Source: Deltaproteobacteria bacterium
GTDB taxonomy: Bacteria; Desulfobacterota; Syntrophia; Syntrophales; UBA8958
Reading direction: 5' to 3'
Assembly (NCBI GenBank): GCA_029561465.1
Contig: JAKQIZ010000042.1
Location: forward strand, 1 to 56,938
DNA: 56,938 bases
The translations under genes and the position numbers were made by a program. Positions 1 to 14,879 of the stretch are shown here, one piece after another (the stretch's first letter is position 1; the number at the start of each line of letters is the position of its first letter). The notes beneath the pieces are model-generated. The model made no database searches. It was given only the letters and a program-made list of their open reading frames with translations, and was not told where the DNA came from.

Positions 1-4440
<4,440 letters not shown>

Positions 4441-5660
4441 TATCTACGATGTTCTGCAGCCAATCCGTCCCCGCCTTGACGGTGTGTTCGTCCAGATTCT
4501 GGATGGTTTGGAGATAGTCTCGGTGTTCATGGCCCCGGATTTCCATGGCGGCCAGGAAGAATGTCCGGTTTTGGTCTTCCCGCTCCGCTTCGCTACCATC
4601 GGTGAAGCAAGCTTCGATAGCGGGCCATTTTTCCATAAATTCCCGTTTCTGCCGGATCAGGGTCTCCCGACGGGTGCCCGAGAGGATCCTTTCGGAGATG
4701 GTGATGGATTTTTCCATCTTTTCCGCCAGGGCCCGAAAACGGCTCAGCCGCTCGCCGATGGCCAGCTCCAGTGTGTCCAGCGCCCCGGCGTAAAGTTCCC
4801 TGCCCAGTTCCCGGGCGACGAAAAAGGGCCGGCGGACGAGGATGTACCATTGCCGGAGGGCGAGAAGATTGGCTAGATAAATGATATTGTTATGGATGCG
4901 CCGCCGGATGTCGCCGTAGAAGCCCATGTGAAAATTGACCTCGTAGGCCATGTTCCCCGTCTGGCCGAGGAGTTTGCCCCCCTCGGGGAAGTCCCCCCGA
5001 TAGACCGTTCCCGCCGAGATTACCGTTCCGTAACCGATCCGGGTGGGCCCTACGATTCCTCCCTGGCCGCCCAAGAAGATCGGGGGCTGATTCAGCATGA
5101 CACCCCGGGGGACATCACCGATCAGGGAGGGGGTGGCCTTATCCTGATTCGGGGTATAGTTGAAGTGAATATAAGAACTTCCCACTTCCGTATGGTTCTT
5201 CCGGCTCGTTCCTCCGGCGAGGAAGCAGTCGCAGAAGTTGATCAGACTGCCGAGGGTGACAAAGGGAAAGAGGATCGTTTGCTTTAGACCCACGGCATGG
5301 GCTCCGTTCGCCTCTTCCTCCAGGAGACAGCCCTCCCGCACCTGGGCGCTGCTGCCCAGGTTAACCTTCTCCAGGCATACGGATCTGTTGAAAAATCCGC
5401 CCTTCAGTTCCACCCGGGGCCCCAACTGGCAATCGAGGATCGTAGCGGGGGCTTCGCAACCAAGTTTAACTCCCGGCATGATCAGGGTTTTTTCCCCGTG
5501 GATCCGCGTGCCGCTGTAAAAGATCACGCCCTCGCCGGCGATACGTTCTATCGCCACTTCCGGTCCGATCTCCACGGTGGTCGGGTTGGGCATGGACACC
5601 CCTTTTTCGAGCAGGAGTCTTATTTTGGGATCGGTGGACATATCTCCTCCGTAATGACGC

Positions 5661-5957
5661 TTAACGTTCTAACCCGAGTTTGGTCATCTTTTTATGGAAG
5701 GTGTTGCGGTTGATGCCCAGATAATCGGCGGCCCGGCTTTTGACGTGCTGGGATCGCTCCAGGGCGATTCTGAAGAGACAACGTTCCACGATGGCGGTCA
5801 CATCCTCATAAACCCTGCTTTTTGCCGCCGTAGTGTCGCCGAGGATCGTGACGATGTCCGCCAGCTTCTGGGAGAGGATGTCTTCCGCCACCGCATGGAG
5901 GGATGTCACCCTCGCCTTATTGCCCACCAGCGGTGTTTCTTTGTGATTGTCCTTCAT
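5661..5957 (-). CDS. Fis-type helix-turn-helix DNA-binding protein
   Basis: C-terminal SRAADYLGINRNTFHKKMTKLGLER is a typical Fis HTH; start MKDNHKE inferred within ORF 5661..6038. Confidence 0.75.
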   Translation of the reverse strand: MKDNHKETPLVGNKARVTSLHAVAEDILSQKLADIVTILGDTTAAKSRVYEDVTAIVERCLFRIALERSQHVKSRAADYLGINRNTFHKKMTKLGLER

Positions 5958-5983
5958 AAAACAGGCTTTTTTATCCTTACTTT

Positions 5984-6511
5984 TTAGGGCGTGAATTTCA
6001 TGTATATAATGACCAACAGGACAACGGCGGCTACCCAAACCGCCACTAGGTCGGATATGTTCCGGGTTGGATTTTCGATCTGCTCCCTGGCCTCGGCTTC
6101 GATCTCGATCTTTCCCCCGTCGAGATGCCGGATGATTTCCCCCACCAGGGTGGAAAAGGAATCATAGGCGTTCGAGATGATATGAAACCCCTTCTTGGTT
6201 GTCAAGAGGATATAGACCCTGCTTCTCACTTTCAGGCAACCCACATGGGTGATGTCACTCCACAGGAGTTCCCTGCTCTTGAGGAGCTTCTTCAGCGCCA
6301 CGCCGCTCTCGGAAACCGAAACACTCCGGTTCATGGCCTCCAGAAAGATCAGGAGGGACAGGCCGGCAAAGACGGTCAGGACGATCTTTTCCGTTCCAGA
6401 ACCTTTGTATGCCAGGGAAACGATCAGCAGAAAGAGGAGCAGCAGGACGTCGATGCCCAGGGGGATGATGAACGACCGGCGGATGCGGTATGTACCCTCG
6501 GACATGATCAA
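5984..6511 (-). CDS. Small membrane protein, PH-like domain
   Basis: 175-aa ORF with two N-terminal hydrophobic segments, a soluble region and a C-terminal TM helix. Confidence 0.55.
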   Translation of the reverse strand: MIMSEGTYRIRRSFIIPLGIDVLLLLFLLIVSLAYKGSGTEKIVLTVFAGLSLLIFLEAMNRSVSVSESGVALKKLLKSRELLWSDITHVGCLKVRSRVYILLTTKKGFHIISNAYDSFSTLVGEIIRHLDGGKIEIEAEAREQIENPTRNISDLVAVWVAAVVLLVIIYMKFTP

Positions 6512-6987
6512 TCCTTTCTGGTGAAAGAACCGCTTTTACCGCCGCTTTTAGCGACGAGCATGACGTCGGAAATGGTCATTTCCCGGTCGGCGGCTTTGCA
6601 CATGTCGTAGATGGTGAGGGCGGCGACGCTTACGGCGGTCAGGGCTTCCATCTCCACGCCGGTTCGGCCTATGGTTCTTACCCGGGCTTCGATGGCAATC
6701 TCACCCCGTTCGCGGTTGTCGGTAAAAGAAATATCGATCCCCGTAAGCTCCAGAGGATGGCACATGGGAATCAGACGCCCCGTTTCTTTGGCGGCCATGG
6801 TCCCGGCGATGCGGGCAACGCCGATTACGTCTCCCTTCGGGATGCCGCCGTCAGCAATGAGGGCCAGGGTCTCCGGTTTCATCACGACCCGGCCCCGGGC
6901 CACCGCCTCCCTGGCCGTCGGTTCCTTGCCGGAGACATCGACCATTTTTGCCCGGCCCCGCTCATCTACATGCGTCAGCTTCACCAT
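6508..6987 (-). CDS. moaC: Cyclic pyranopterin monophosphate synthase MoaC
   Basis: MVKLTHVDERGRAKMVDVSGKEPTAREAVARG...IPMCHPLELTGIDI...GVEMEALTAVSVAALTIYDMCKA. Confidence 0.97.
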   Translation of the reverse strand: MVKLTHVDERGRAKMVDVSGKEPTAREAVARGRVVMKPETLALIADGGIPKGDVIGVARIAGTMAAKETGRLIPMCHPLELTGIDISFTDNRERGEIAIEARVRTIGRTGVEMEALTAVSVAALTIYDMCKAADREMTISDVMLVAKSGGKSGSFTRKD

Positions 6988-7200
6988 GTGAAAACGTCAC
7001 CTCGCCGCGAAGTATCGCTACGCGTTTATGAATTCCCCATCCGCCGGGAGGGTCGGGGTAGAGGGGTGCCAGTTTATCCCGTTCTCCCGTGATGGCTCCT
7101 ACGAACATAAAACTTATCACAGCCTCTTTTTCCCGTCAAGACAGTTGAAAAATCTCTGGAATTTCTATATATATACCACAATTTTTTCTCCGGGGGCGTT

Positions 7201-8730
7201 ATGATCGTAAAAGTCCTGGGCAGCTCCGTAATCGGCATTGAGGGTTACCTCATTGATGTCGAGGTCTATACCGCCCCGGGGCTTCCCCAATTCTCCACGG
7301 TGGGCCTGCCCGACGTGGCCGTCCGGGAAAGCCGGGAACGGATCAAGGCGGCGGTCAAGAGTTCCGGCTATCCCTTCCCCCGTCATCATGTCACCGTCAA
7401 TCTCGCCCCGGCGGATATCAGGAAAGAGGGCACGGGCTTCGACCTCCCCATTGCCGTGGGCATCCTGGCGGCGGAAGACGTGGTCCGGCCGGATCTGCTG
7501 GGCGCCTATCTCCTCCTCGGGGAGCTGTCGCTCGACGGCCGGATCAAGGGGGTCCACGGGGCGCTGCCGGCCGCCCTCAAGACCCGGGACCTGGGCCTCC
7601 GGGGCATCCTGGTTTCCCCGGAGAACGCATCGGAGGCCGCCCTGGTGGCGGGTATCGAGGCAATACCTGTGGCTTCCCTAACTGAAGTAGTGGAATTTCT
7701 GAACGGAATAAGTGAGATAAAACCGGCGCGTCGGGATGACCGGGACATCATTTCCGGAGGTGAGGACGAGGATTGTGATTTCCGGGACGTCCAGGGACAG
7801 GATCAGGCCAAGCGCGCCCTGGAGATTGCCGCGTCTGGGGCCCACAATATCCTGCTTCTCGGACCGCCGGGGAGCGGCAAGACCATGCTGGCCCGACGCC
7901 TGTCCTCCATCTTGCCCGCCCTTTCCTTCGCCGAGGCCGTAGAGGCGGCGAAGATCTATTCCGTTGCCGGTCTTTTGAATCGCGGCGAGGTAATGATCCG
8001 CCGCCGTCCCTTCCGCGCCCCCCATCATACCATCTCCGACGCCGGCCTCATTGGCGGGGGCGCGACGCCCCGGCCCGGCGAGATCAGCCTGGCCCATCAC
8101 GGGGTGCTTTTCCTCGACGAACTGCCGGAATTCCGGAAAAACTCCCTGGAGGCCCTGCGGCAGCCCCTGGAAGAGGGGACGGTTACCATCGCCCGGGCGG
8201 CCACGACGGTGGTCTATCCGGCCCGTTTTTTGTTCGTGGCGGCCATGAACCCCTGCCCCTGCGGATATTATGGCGACGCCCGCCAGACCTGCCGGTGCAG
8301 CGCCCAGCAGATCCGCCAGTACCAGCGGCGCCTGTCCGGGCCGCTTCTGGACCGCATTGACCTCCACATCGAAGTGCCGTCGCTGCGCTACCGGGAGCTG
8401 GTGGGGCGCTACCAGGGAGAAAGCTCCGCCGTAATCCGGGAGCGGATCGAAAAGGCCCGGGCCATACAGGAGCGGCGTTTTGCGGGAAAGATGACTCCCT
8501 TCAACGCCCGTATGTCCGACGCCGAGGTCAAACGCTACTGCCGGATCGATGAGGATGCCCAACAGTTGCTGGAGATGGCCATGGAGAAGCTCGGGCTGAG
8601 CGCCCGAGCCTACAAACGGATCCTCAAGGTGGCCCGGACGATCGCCGATCTCGATGACCGGGAGCTTCTGGAGGCCTCTCACGTCGCCGAGGCGATTCAG
8701 TACAGAAATCTTGATCGAAAACTCGTTTAG
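7201..8730 (+). CDS. comM: YifB/ComM family Mg-chelatase-like AAA ATPase
   Basis: GIEGYLIDVEVYTAPGLPQFSTVGLPDVAVRESRERIKAA..., Walker A LLLGPPGSGKTMLARRL, RPFRAPHHTISDAGLIGGG. Confidence 0.95.
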   Translation: MIVKVLGSSVIGIEGYLIDVEVYTAPGLPQFSTVGLPDVAVRESRERIKAAVKSSGYPFPRHHVTVNLAPADIRKEGTGFDLPIAVGILAAEDVVRPDLLGAYLLLGELSLDGRIKGVHGALPAALKTRDLGLRGILVSPENASEAALVAGIEAIPVASLTEVVEFLNGISEIKPARRDDRDIISGGEDEDCDFRDVQGQDQAKRALEIAASGAHNILLLGPPGSGKTMLARRLSSILPALSFAEAVEAAKIYSVAGLLNRGEVMIRRRPFRAPHHTISDAGLIGGGATPRPGEISLAHHGVLFLDELPEFRKNSLEALRQPLEEGTVTIARAATTVVYPARFLFVAAMNPCPCGYYGDARQTCRCSAQQIRQYQRRLSGPLLDRIDLHIEVPSLRYRELVGRYQGESSAVIRERIEKARAIQERRFAGKMTPFNARMSDAEVKRYCRIDEDAQQLLEMAMEKLGLSARAYKRILKVARTIADLDDRELLEASHVAEAIQYRNLDRKLV

Positions 8731-8847
8731 TGATAATGGTTGCGACCAGTCATCAATCGGGAGCAGGGTAGGGAGTTTCTACCGGGCGTCGACCTTTCGG
8801 CCGTTTTTTGCCGGCTCTCGAACTATCAAGGGGGGAAAAGGAATATT

Positions 8848-9921
8848 ATGGAAATCATGATTGTTCAGGCCGATCCGGCGAAAAGGAAGGCCAAGCCGAA
8901 GGATGAGTCGAAACTGGGGTTCGGAAGGGTCTTGACGGATCACATGTTTACCATGTCCTACCATTCCAGCCGGGGCTGGTACGATCCCGTCGTCCGGCCC
9001 TATGAGGAGCTCCGTCTCGATCCGGCGGCCATGTGCCTCCACTACGGCCAGCTCATCTTCGAGGGCATGAAGGCCTACCGGGGCAAAAGCGGGGAGATAT
9101 ATCTGTTCCGGCCCACCGAGAATATTCGGCGGATGAACGAATCGGCCCGGCGTCTCTGTATGCCGACCCTGGATCCGGAGCTTTTTTTGGAAGGCCTGAA
9201 AAAACTCGTTCTCCTGGAGCAGGACTGGATCCCCAAAAGCAGCGGCGCCTCCCTGTATATCCGGCCCACCATGATCGCCACCGAGGCAGCCCTGGGGGTC
9301 CATCCCGCCGACGCCTATCTGTTCTTTATCATTGTCGGTCCGGTGGGGGCTTACTATCCCGAGGGATTCAGCCCGACAAAGATCTATGTGGTGGAGGAAT
9401 ACGTCCGTTCCGCTCCGGGGGGTATCGGCTATTGCAAGGCCGCGGGAAACTACGCGGCGAGCCTCATGGCCAGCGCCATGGCCATTGAAAAGGGCTACAC
9501 CCAGGTCCTCTGGCTCGATGCCGTGCATAGAAAATTCGTGGAGGAAGTGGGGACGAGCAATATCTTCTTCGTCATCGACGGCGAGTTGATCACCCCGCCT
9601 TTGGGAGGGACGATCCTGCCCGGCGTTACCCGCGATTCGGTCCTGCAGATCGCCCGTTCCTGGGGCCTCAATGTTTCCGAGCGGCCCCTGTCCATGGAAG
9701 AGATACTGACCGCCTTTAACAACGGGTCCCTGCAGGAGGCCTTTGCCTCGGGGACGGCGGCCATCGTCTCTCCCATCGGACAGGTCTGCTACCAGAATCG
9801 GGAATATGCCATCAATGAGGGCCGTACGGGAAGCCTGACGGAGAGGCTCTACGAGGAGATCCTCCGGATTCAGTACGGAGAAAAGGAAGATCCCTTCGGC
9901 TGGCGTTTGCGGATCGCCTGA
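8848..9921 (+). CDS. ilvE: Branched-chain amino acid aminotransferase
   Basis: LHYGQLIFEGMKAYRG, GIGYCKAAGNYAASL, EEVGTSNIFFVIDGELITPPLGGTILPGVTRDSV; start at 8848 preferred over 8740. Confidence 0.93.
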   Translation: MEIMIVQADPAKRKAKPKDESKLGFGRVLTDHMFTMSYHSSRGWYDPVVRPYEELRLDPAAMCLHYGQLIFEGMKAYRGKSGEIYLFRPTENIRRMNESARRLCMPTLDPELFLEGLKKLVLLEQDWIPKSSGASLYIRPTMIATEAALGVHPADAYLFFIIVGPVGAYYPEGFSPTKIYVVEEYVRSAPGGIGYCKAAGNYAASLMASAMAIEKGYTQVLWLDAVHRKFVEEVGTSNIFFVIDGELITPPLGGTILPGVTRDSVLQIARSWGLNVSERPLSMEEILTAFNNGSLQEAFASGTAAIVSPIGQVCYQNREYAINEGRTGSLTERLYEEILRIQYGEKEDPFGWRLRIA

Positions 9922-10223
9922 GGTGACAACCGCGGCGCCGCGGATTAGGGACGCTATTCCGGGCACTTGCCCCGGCAATTCACAAAGATGTGGAAAAAAC
10001 TGTTGATAACTATGTGTACAGTTTTCCTAAGTCTATAAATGATACGGTTTTATATCGGATTGCCGCTCTTTTAGGCAGACTTAAAGGATAAATAAAACAA
10101 GTAGTTACGCAGGTATCGAAGTTTTTTCATGGGTTAGGCGTCCCGTTGTGTGAGATATGCACATGATCCGGAAAATGGCATGATTTTTGACCGGTGGGTC
10201 ATGGCGGTCAGGGAGGTGCGAGG

Positions 10224-10907
10224 ATGTATAGAAATTTGTTTCTCATTGGGGTCATAATAGTGGCGGCCGCCGTTCTGATCGGGGTTTCCGGGCCGTCCGC
10301 CTGGGGGGAGTCGCCCGCCCTGGAGGAGGTGATCCGGGGATTGCAGACCGCCTATGAAAAAACCACCGATCTGAAGGCGTCGTTCGTCCAGGAGGTTGCC
10401 CTGGCGTCGGTGAACCGCAAGGAGCGAGAAGAAGGGACCGTGTATTACAAACCACCCCGGCGCATGCTCTGGGATTATACAAAACCAGCGGTAAAAAAGC
10501 TGATCATAAATCCCGACAAGGCCTATCTGTATGTCCCCAAGGACCGGGCGGTTTACGTACAGGAAACGGCCCGGATCTTCAAATCCCAGCTTATTGTACG
10601 TCTCCTCGACGGTCTCGGGAAGGTGACCGAGGATTTTCAACTCGCCTTTGCGGATCCTGGTGCGCCCACGGATAAAAACGGCAACTACCTCTTGGTCATG
10701 ACACCGAAAAAGGCCGATCTCGGGGTGGACAAGATCTTCGTGACCCTGAGTCACGAGGATTTCACCATCATCCAATGCCGCTTTGCCGACACTTTCGGCA
10801 ACCGGACCACGGTGCTGTTCCGCAACATTCAACGCAATATCAAGCTGCCCGACAAGCTCTTCCAGTTCAAGACCCCGCCCAAAGTCGAGGTCTATCCGCT
10901 TTCATGA
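10224..10907 (+). CDS. lolA: Outer-membrane lipoprotein carrier protein LolA-like
   Basis: Signal-peptide N-terminus, DLKASFVQEV...GTVYYKPPRRMLWDYTKP...YLYVPKDRAVYVQ. Confidence 0.9.
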   Translation: MYRNLFLIGVIIVAAAVLIGVSGPSAWGESPALEEVIRGLQTAYEKTTDLKASFVQEVALASVNRKEREEGTVYYKPPRRMLWDYTKPAVKKLIINPDKAYLYVPKDRAVYVQETARIFKSQLIVRLLDGLGKVTEDFQLAFADPGAPTDKNGNYLLVMTPKKADLGVDKIFVTLSHEDFTIIQCRFADTFGNRTTVLFRNIQRNIKLPDKLFQFKTPPKVEVYPLS

Positions 10908-10929
10908 CCGGGCCTCGCTCTTATCCGTT

Positions 10930-13152
10930 ATGGGAATAATATTGGGGATCAATCAGGGGGAGGATGGATTCCTCCCGGCGCATTCCGACGAAGAGTGGCT
11001 CGAGGTCAACGGCCGGGGCGGCTATGCCTCCAGCACCCTGCTGAACTGTCATACCCGCAAGTATCATGGTCTCCTCGTTGCTCAACTGGCCGCGCTGCCG
11101 GGGCGTTATGTCCTCCTGTCCAAATTCGAGGATACCATAATCCGCGGCGGCCGCCGGGAAGCCCTGAGCTGTCACAAGTACCCCGGCGTTTTTTTCCCGG
11201 CGGAATATTCTTTTCTCAAGGAATTTCAGCAGGATATATGTCCTTCATTTCTCTTTTCCGGCGGCGGGCTCCGGATCAGGAAATCAGTCCTCCTCGTGGC
11301 GGACGAGGACAGTCTCCTGATCCGTTACGATCCCGAAGCTTGTCCGGCATCTGGGGTGTTGAGGCTGCGGCCCTTCGTGGCCTACAGGGATTACCACCAC
11401 CTGAGCAAAGAGAACCCGTTCCTAAAGGGTAATGCCGACGCGATCAAAAACGGTTTCTCCCTCAGGCCTTACGCGGGAATGCCGCCCCTGGTCATCCAGA
11501 CAAACCTGCGGCCCCGCTGGCAACCGGAGCCATTATGGTATCATAACTTCGAATATGCCGAAGAAGCGGCCAGGGGATATGAACATCACGAAGATCTCTT
11601 CAGTCCCGGGCTCCTGGAGATACCGCTTCGGCAGGGAAAGGCGGTCCTGGTCCTTGTATCCCTTACCCCTTTCTACGGGCGGTTGAGCAAGAAATGGGAT
11701 GATGAGGTGCGCCGCCGCCGGGAGGTCCGAGACAAGGATGAACGGACTGTAGCGATCCTGGCGGCCGGGGGGTCGCTGACGGGGAGACAATTCCCGGGGA
11801 TGGGAGAGGAATCCGCGGCGTCCGGCGGCGACGCCGGTGGAGAAACGAAAACCGAGGGCGATAGGATGTCTCCCGGCAATGCTGCCGCCGGGACCGCCGG
11901 GAAAAGTCCCGAACGGGAAATCGTCGCGGCAGTGGCCTTGGAAAAACGGGACATCGCCATCTCGGAAACCGACTCTGCCGGGATCGCCGCGGAGCGGGAA
12001 TTACTCGGCATCCTCCTGCAGGCGGGAAGGCGTTTCCTGATCCGCACCGCCGCGGGGCATCCGGCGATCATTGCCGGTTATCCCTGGTTCGGGGAATGGG
12101 GACGGGACACCCTGCTGTCCCTGCCGGGACTTGCCTTTTGTTCCGGCCGCCGTCGGGAGGGGCTGGAGATACTCGTCCGGATGGCCCGGTTTGAGCGCCA
12201 GGGTCTCCTGCCCAACGTCTTCTCCGAACGGGACGCAGATCATGCCTACAATACCGTTGACGCCCCCCTGTGGTTCTTCTGGGCCGTCCAGCAACTCCTT
12301 CTGGACGACGCCGGTGACCGGACTCAGGCGGTGGTGGAAAAGAACCTCTGGCCGGTGATGAAAAACATCCTTCGCCAGTTCATTCACGGCACCATCTTCA
12401 ACATCTACATGGACGACAACGGTCTGATCCATGCCGGCGCGGAGAACCGGGCATTGACCTGGATGGATGCCTGCATTGACAACCGCCCCGTGACGCCCCG
12501 CCACGGTTATCCCGTGGAGGTTAACGCCCTGTGGTACAATGCCGTCCACTTCGCCGCCGACCTGGCCTCCCGGTTCGGGGACCGGGAGTTCTACTTTGAC
12601 GATCTCATCGAGAAAATTCGCCGGTCTTTTCTGGAGATCTTCTGGAACGACGATGATGCTTGCCTGGGGGATGTTTACCAGTCCGGGTGCCTCGATCGAT
12701 CCATCCGTCCCAATCAGATTTTCGCCGTCTCGCTGCCCCATTCCCCATTGGCGCTGACCCAGGCGCGCCTGGTGGTGAAAAAGGTGCGGGACGAACTCCT
12801 CACTCCCGTGGGGATTCGCACCCTTTCCCCCCGGGATCCGCGCTATCGGGGCCGTTACGCCGGCTCGCCCGCCGAGCGGGACGGGGCCTATCACCAGGGT
12901 ACGGTCTGGCCCTGGCTTTGGGGCCCCTTCGGAGAGGCCTGGCTCAAGGTCGCCGTCGACCGGGAAGGGGTAAAGAGGACCCTTCGGGATGGCCTCCGCA
13001 CCTTCCTGACCGGCCATTTCCGGATGGCGGGGATCGGCTGCGTCTCCGAGGTCTTCGACGGCGATTACCCCCACCGGCCCGGGGGCTGTATCGCCCAGGC
13101 CTGGTCCACGGCAGAGATCATCCGTCTCTACACCCTCATCGGTGGATCGTAG
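10930..13152 (+). CDS. Amylo-alpha-1,6-glucosidase / glycogen debranching enzyme (GH133-like)
   Basis: EWLEVNGRGGYASSTLLNCHTRKYHGLLVAQL..., IIAGYPWFGEWGRDTLLSLPGL, RPNQIFAVSLPHSPL, YHQGTVWPWLWGPFGEAWL. Confidence 0.92.
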   Translation: MGIILGINQGEDGFLPAHSDEEWLEVNGRGGYASSTLLNCHTRKYHGLLVAQLAALPGRYVLLSKFEDTIIRGGRREALSCHKYPGVFFPAEYSFLKEFQQDICPSFLFSGGGLRIRKSVLLVADEDSLLIRYDPEACPASGVLRLRPFVAYRDYHHLSKENPFLKGNADAIKNGFSLRPYAGMPPLVIQTNLRPRWQPEPLWYHNFEYAEEAARGYEHHEDLFSPGLLEIPLRQGKAVLVLVSLTPFYGRLSKKWDDEVRRRREVRDKDERTVAILAAGGSLTGRQFPGMGEESAASGGDAGGETKTEGDRMSPGNAAAGTAGKSPEREIVAAVALEKRDIAISETDSAGIAAERELLGILLQAGRRFLIRTAAGHPAIIAGYPWFGEWGRDTLLSLPGLAFCSGRRREGLEILVRMARFERQGLLPNVFSERDADHAYNTVDAPLWFFWAVQQLLLDDAGDRTQAVVEKNLWPVMKNILRQFIHGTIFNIYMDDNGLIHAGAENRALTWMDACIDNRPVTPRHGYPVEVNALWYNAVHFAADLASRFGDREFYFDDLIEKIRRSFLEIFWNDDDACLGDVYQSGCLDRSIRPNQIFAVSLPHSPLALTQARLVVKKVRDELLTPVGIRTLSPRDPRYRGRYAGSPAERDGAYHQGTVWPWLWGPFGEAWLKVAVDREGVKRTLRDGLRTFLTGHFRMAGIGCVSEVFDGDYPHRPGGCIAQAWSTAEIIRLYTLIGGS

Positions 13153-13190
13153 CAATTACCGTTTACCGTGCGTAACCGCGGGGCAATGAC

Positions 13191-14744
13191 ATGACGGGGA
13201 ACGGCAGCCGGGCGGGAGGAAACAGGTTCTGGGGAGAAACGACGGCCTTTCTCGCCCTGTTTCTCGACAATGTCGGGGTGCTGATCTTTCTCAGCGCCAT
13301 CCTGGTTTTCACTTTCAATTATCCCGCGGAGATCGTCCTGACCCGCATGATCCCCGGTACGGCCGTAGGGGTTTTCTGCGGCGACCTCATCTATACCTGG
13401 CTGGCCATTCGCCTGAGGAAGAAGACCGGGCGGAATGATGTCACCGCCATGCCCCTGGGTCTGGATACGCCCTCCACCATCGGAATCGCCTATGCCGTCC
13501 TGGGACCGGCCTATGTGGCCACCCGGGACGCCGAGCTAACCTGGCACATCGGCATGACCACCCTGTTCATGATCGGCGCCGTAAAGATCGTCACGTCCTT
13601 TTGCGGCGCCTGGCTGCAGCGCGTCATTCCCACCGCCGGACTCCTGGGCCCCCTGGCGGGGATCGGTCTTTTGCTTTTGGGTTTTCTCCCCCTCCTGGAT
13701 GTCTTCGGCGAGCCCATCGTGGGTCTCACCGCCCTGGGGATCGTCTTTGCCGTTATCCTGGCCCGGCTGGAGCTTCCCGGCCGGATGCCCGGGGTCCTCG
13801 TGGCCGTCGTTGTGGGGACCCTCATCCATCTCGTCCTCGGATACGGGGGCTATCTGCCTGAATTCCGGCCGCCGTCCCTGGAAATGAAGCTCTATATCCC
13901 CGTTTTCTCGTTGGATTTTATCAAAAGTCTGCCCCAGAGCCTGCCTTATCTGTCCATCGCCATTCCCTTCGGGATCATGACCATCATCGGGGGCATCGAT
14001 AATACAGAGAGCGCCCGGCTGGCCGGGGACGCCTACCGGAGCAGGGACATCCTTCTCACCGAGGCCTTCACCTCGCTCATCGCCGCCTTCTTTGGCGGCG
14101 TGGCCCAGACCACTCCCTACATCGGTCACCCGGCGTACAAGAAGATGGGGGGAACCTACTGGTACACCCTCTTCACGGGGGTGCTCATCGGGGTGGGGGC
14201 GGTGGTCGGATTGTTGTCGTTGTTCGTGGCGGTCATCCCCCGGGCGGCCCTGGCCCCCATTTTTATGTTCATCGGCTTCGAGATGACGAGGCAGGCTTAC
14301 CAGGAGGCACCTGTGCATCATTCCCCGGCGGTTAGCATCTGCTTTCTCCCTGTGGCGGCCAACATGATGCTTATCATCCTCGGTCAATTTCTGGGCCCCC
14401 TGGCGGTCGCGCCGGACACTCTGCCGCCCCGCCTCCAGATCCTCCATCAGAATCTGACGGTATTGAGCAACGGTTTCATCGTCACCGGGCTGCTCTGGGG
14501 GAGCATGCTGGCCTTTCTCATCGACGGAAAAAAGCACCGGGCCTCCCTTTGCGCCGTCATCTGCGCCCTCTTCAGCCTTTGCGGCATCATCCATTCCGTG
14601 CTGCCTTCGGGGGAGATCTATCCGCCCTGGCGGCCGGCCGGTTATGCCCATTATTTCATTGCGGCCGGATATGGGTTGCTGGCGGTCGTTTTCGCCGTCC
14701 TCCGGCCCGGGAAGGTCGGGGACGACAAGATATTCAAGGAGTGA
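13191..14744 (+). CDS. NCS2-like (xanthine/uracil-type) membrane permease
   Basis: 517-aa polytopic membrane ORF with NDVTAMPLGLDTPSTIGIAYAVLGPAY and FGGVAQTTPYIGHPAYKKMGGTYWYT. Confidence 0.7.
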   Translation: MTGNGSRAGGNRFWGETTAFLALFLDNVGVLIFLSAILVFTFNYPAEIVLTRMIPGTAVGVFCGDLIYTWLAIRLRKKTGRNDVTAMPLGLDTPSTIGIAYAVLGPAYVATRDAELTWHIGMTTLFMIGAVKIVTSFCGAWLQRVIPTAGLLGPLAGIGLLLLGFLPLLDVFGEPIVGLTALGIVFAVILARLELPGRMPGVLVAVVVGTLIHLVLGYGGYLPEFRPPSLEMKLYIPVFSLDFIKSLPQSLPYLSIAIPFGIMTIIGGIDNTESARLAGDAYRSRDILLTEAFTSLIAAFFGGVAQTTPYIGHPAYKKMGGTYWYTLFTGVLIGVGAVVGLLSLFVAVIPRAALAPIFMFIGFEMTRQAYQEAPVHHSPAVSICFLPVAANMMLIILGQFLGPLAVAPDTLPPRLQILHQNLTVLSNGFIVTGLLWGSMLAFLIDGKKHRASLCAVICALFSLCGIIHSVLPSGEIYPPWRPAGYAHYFIAAGYGLLAVVFAVLRPGKVGDDKIFKE

Positions 14745-14879
14745 CAGCGGTGGTTTATGATATCTCCGGAGGCGGGAATCCCGCTGCCGGGGAGGAGGCA
14801 TGAAGAAACGTGCAGATGCCCAGCAACGGCGGGTGTGTGGGGTGATCAAGAGCGCTGGGTGCGGGAGGAGGAGGTCGCA

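Noticed and set aside
8779-9978. Long minus-strand ORF (399 aa) opposite ilvE, and similar long antisense ORFs (e.g. 12001..13155, 13536..14984, 27760..28977)
   Set aside because: GC-rich codon bias creates long shadow ORFs; the translations show no recognisable family while the opposite strand encodes a clear protein.
10005-10045. tgtggaaaaaactgttgataactatgtgtacagttttcc, resembling DnaA-box-rich sequence or a small hairpin
   Set aside because: No dnaA/dnaN/gidA neighbours, no clustered TTATNCACA boxes, and the inverted arms are imperfect; not enough to call an origin or RNA.
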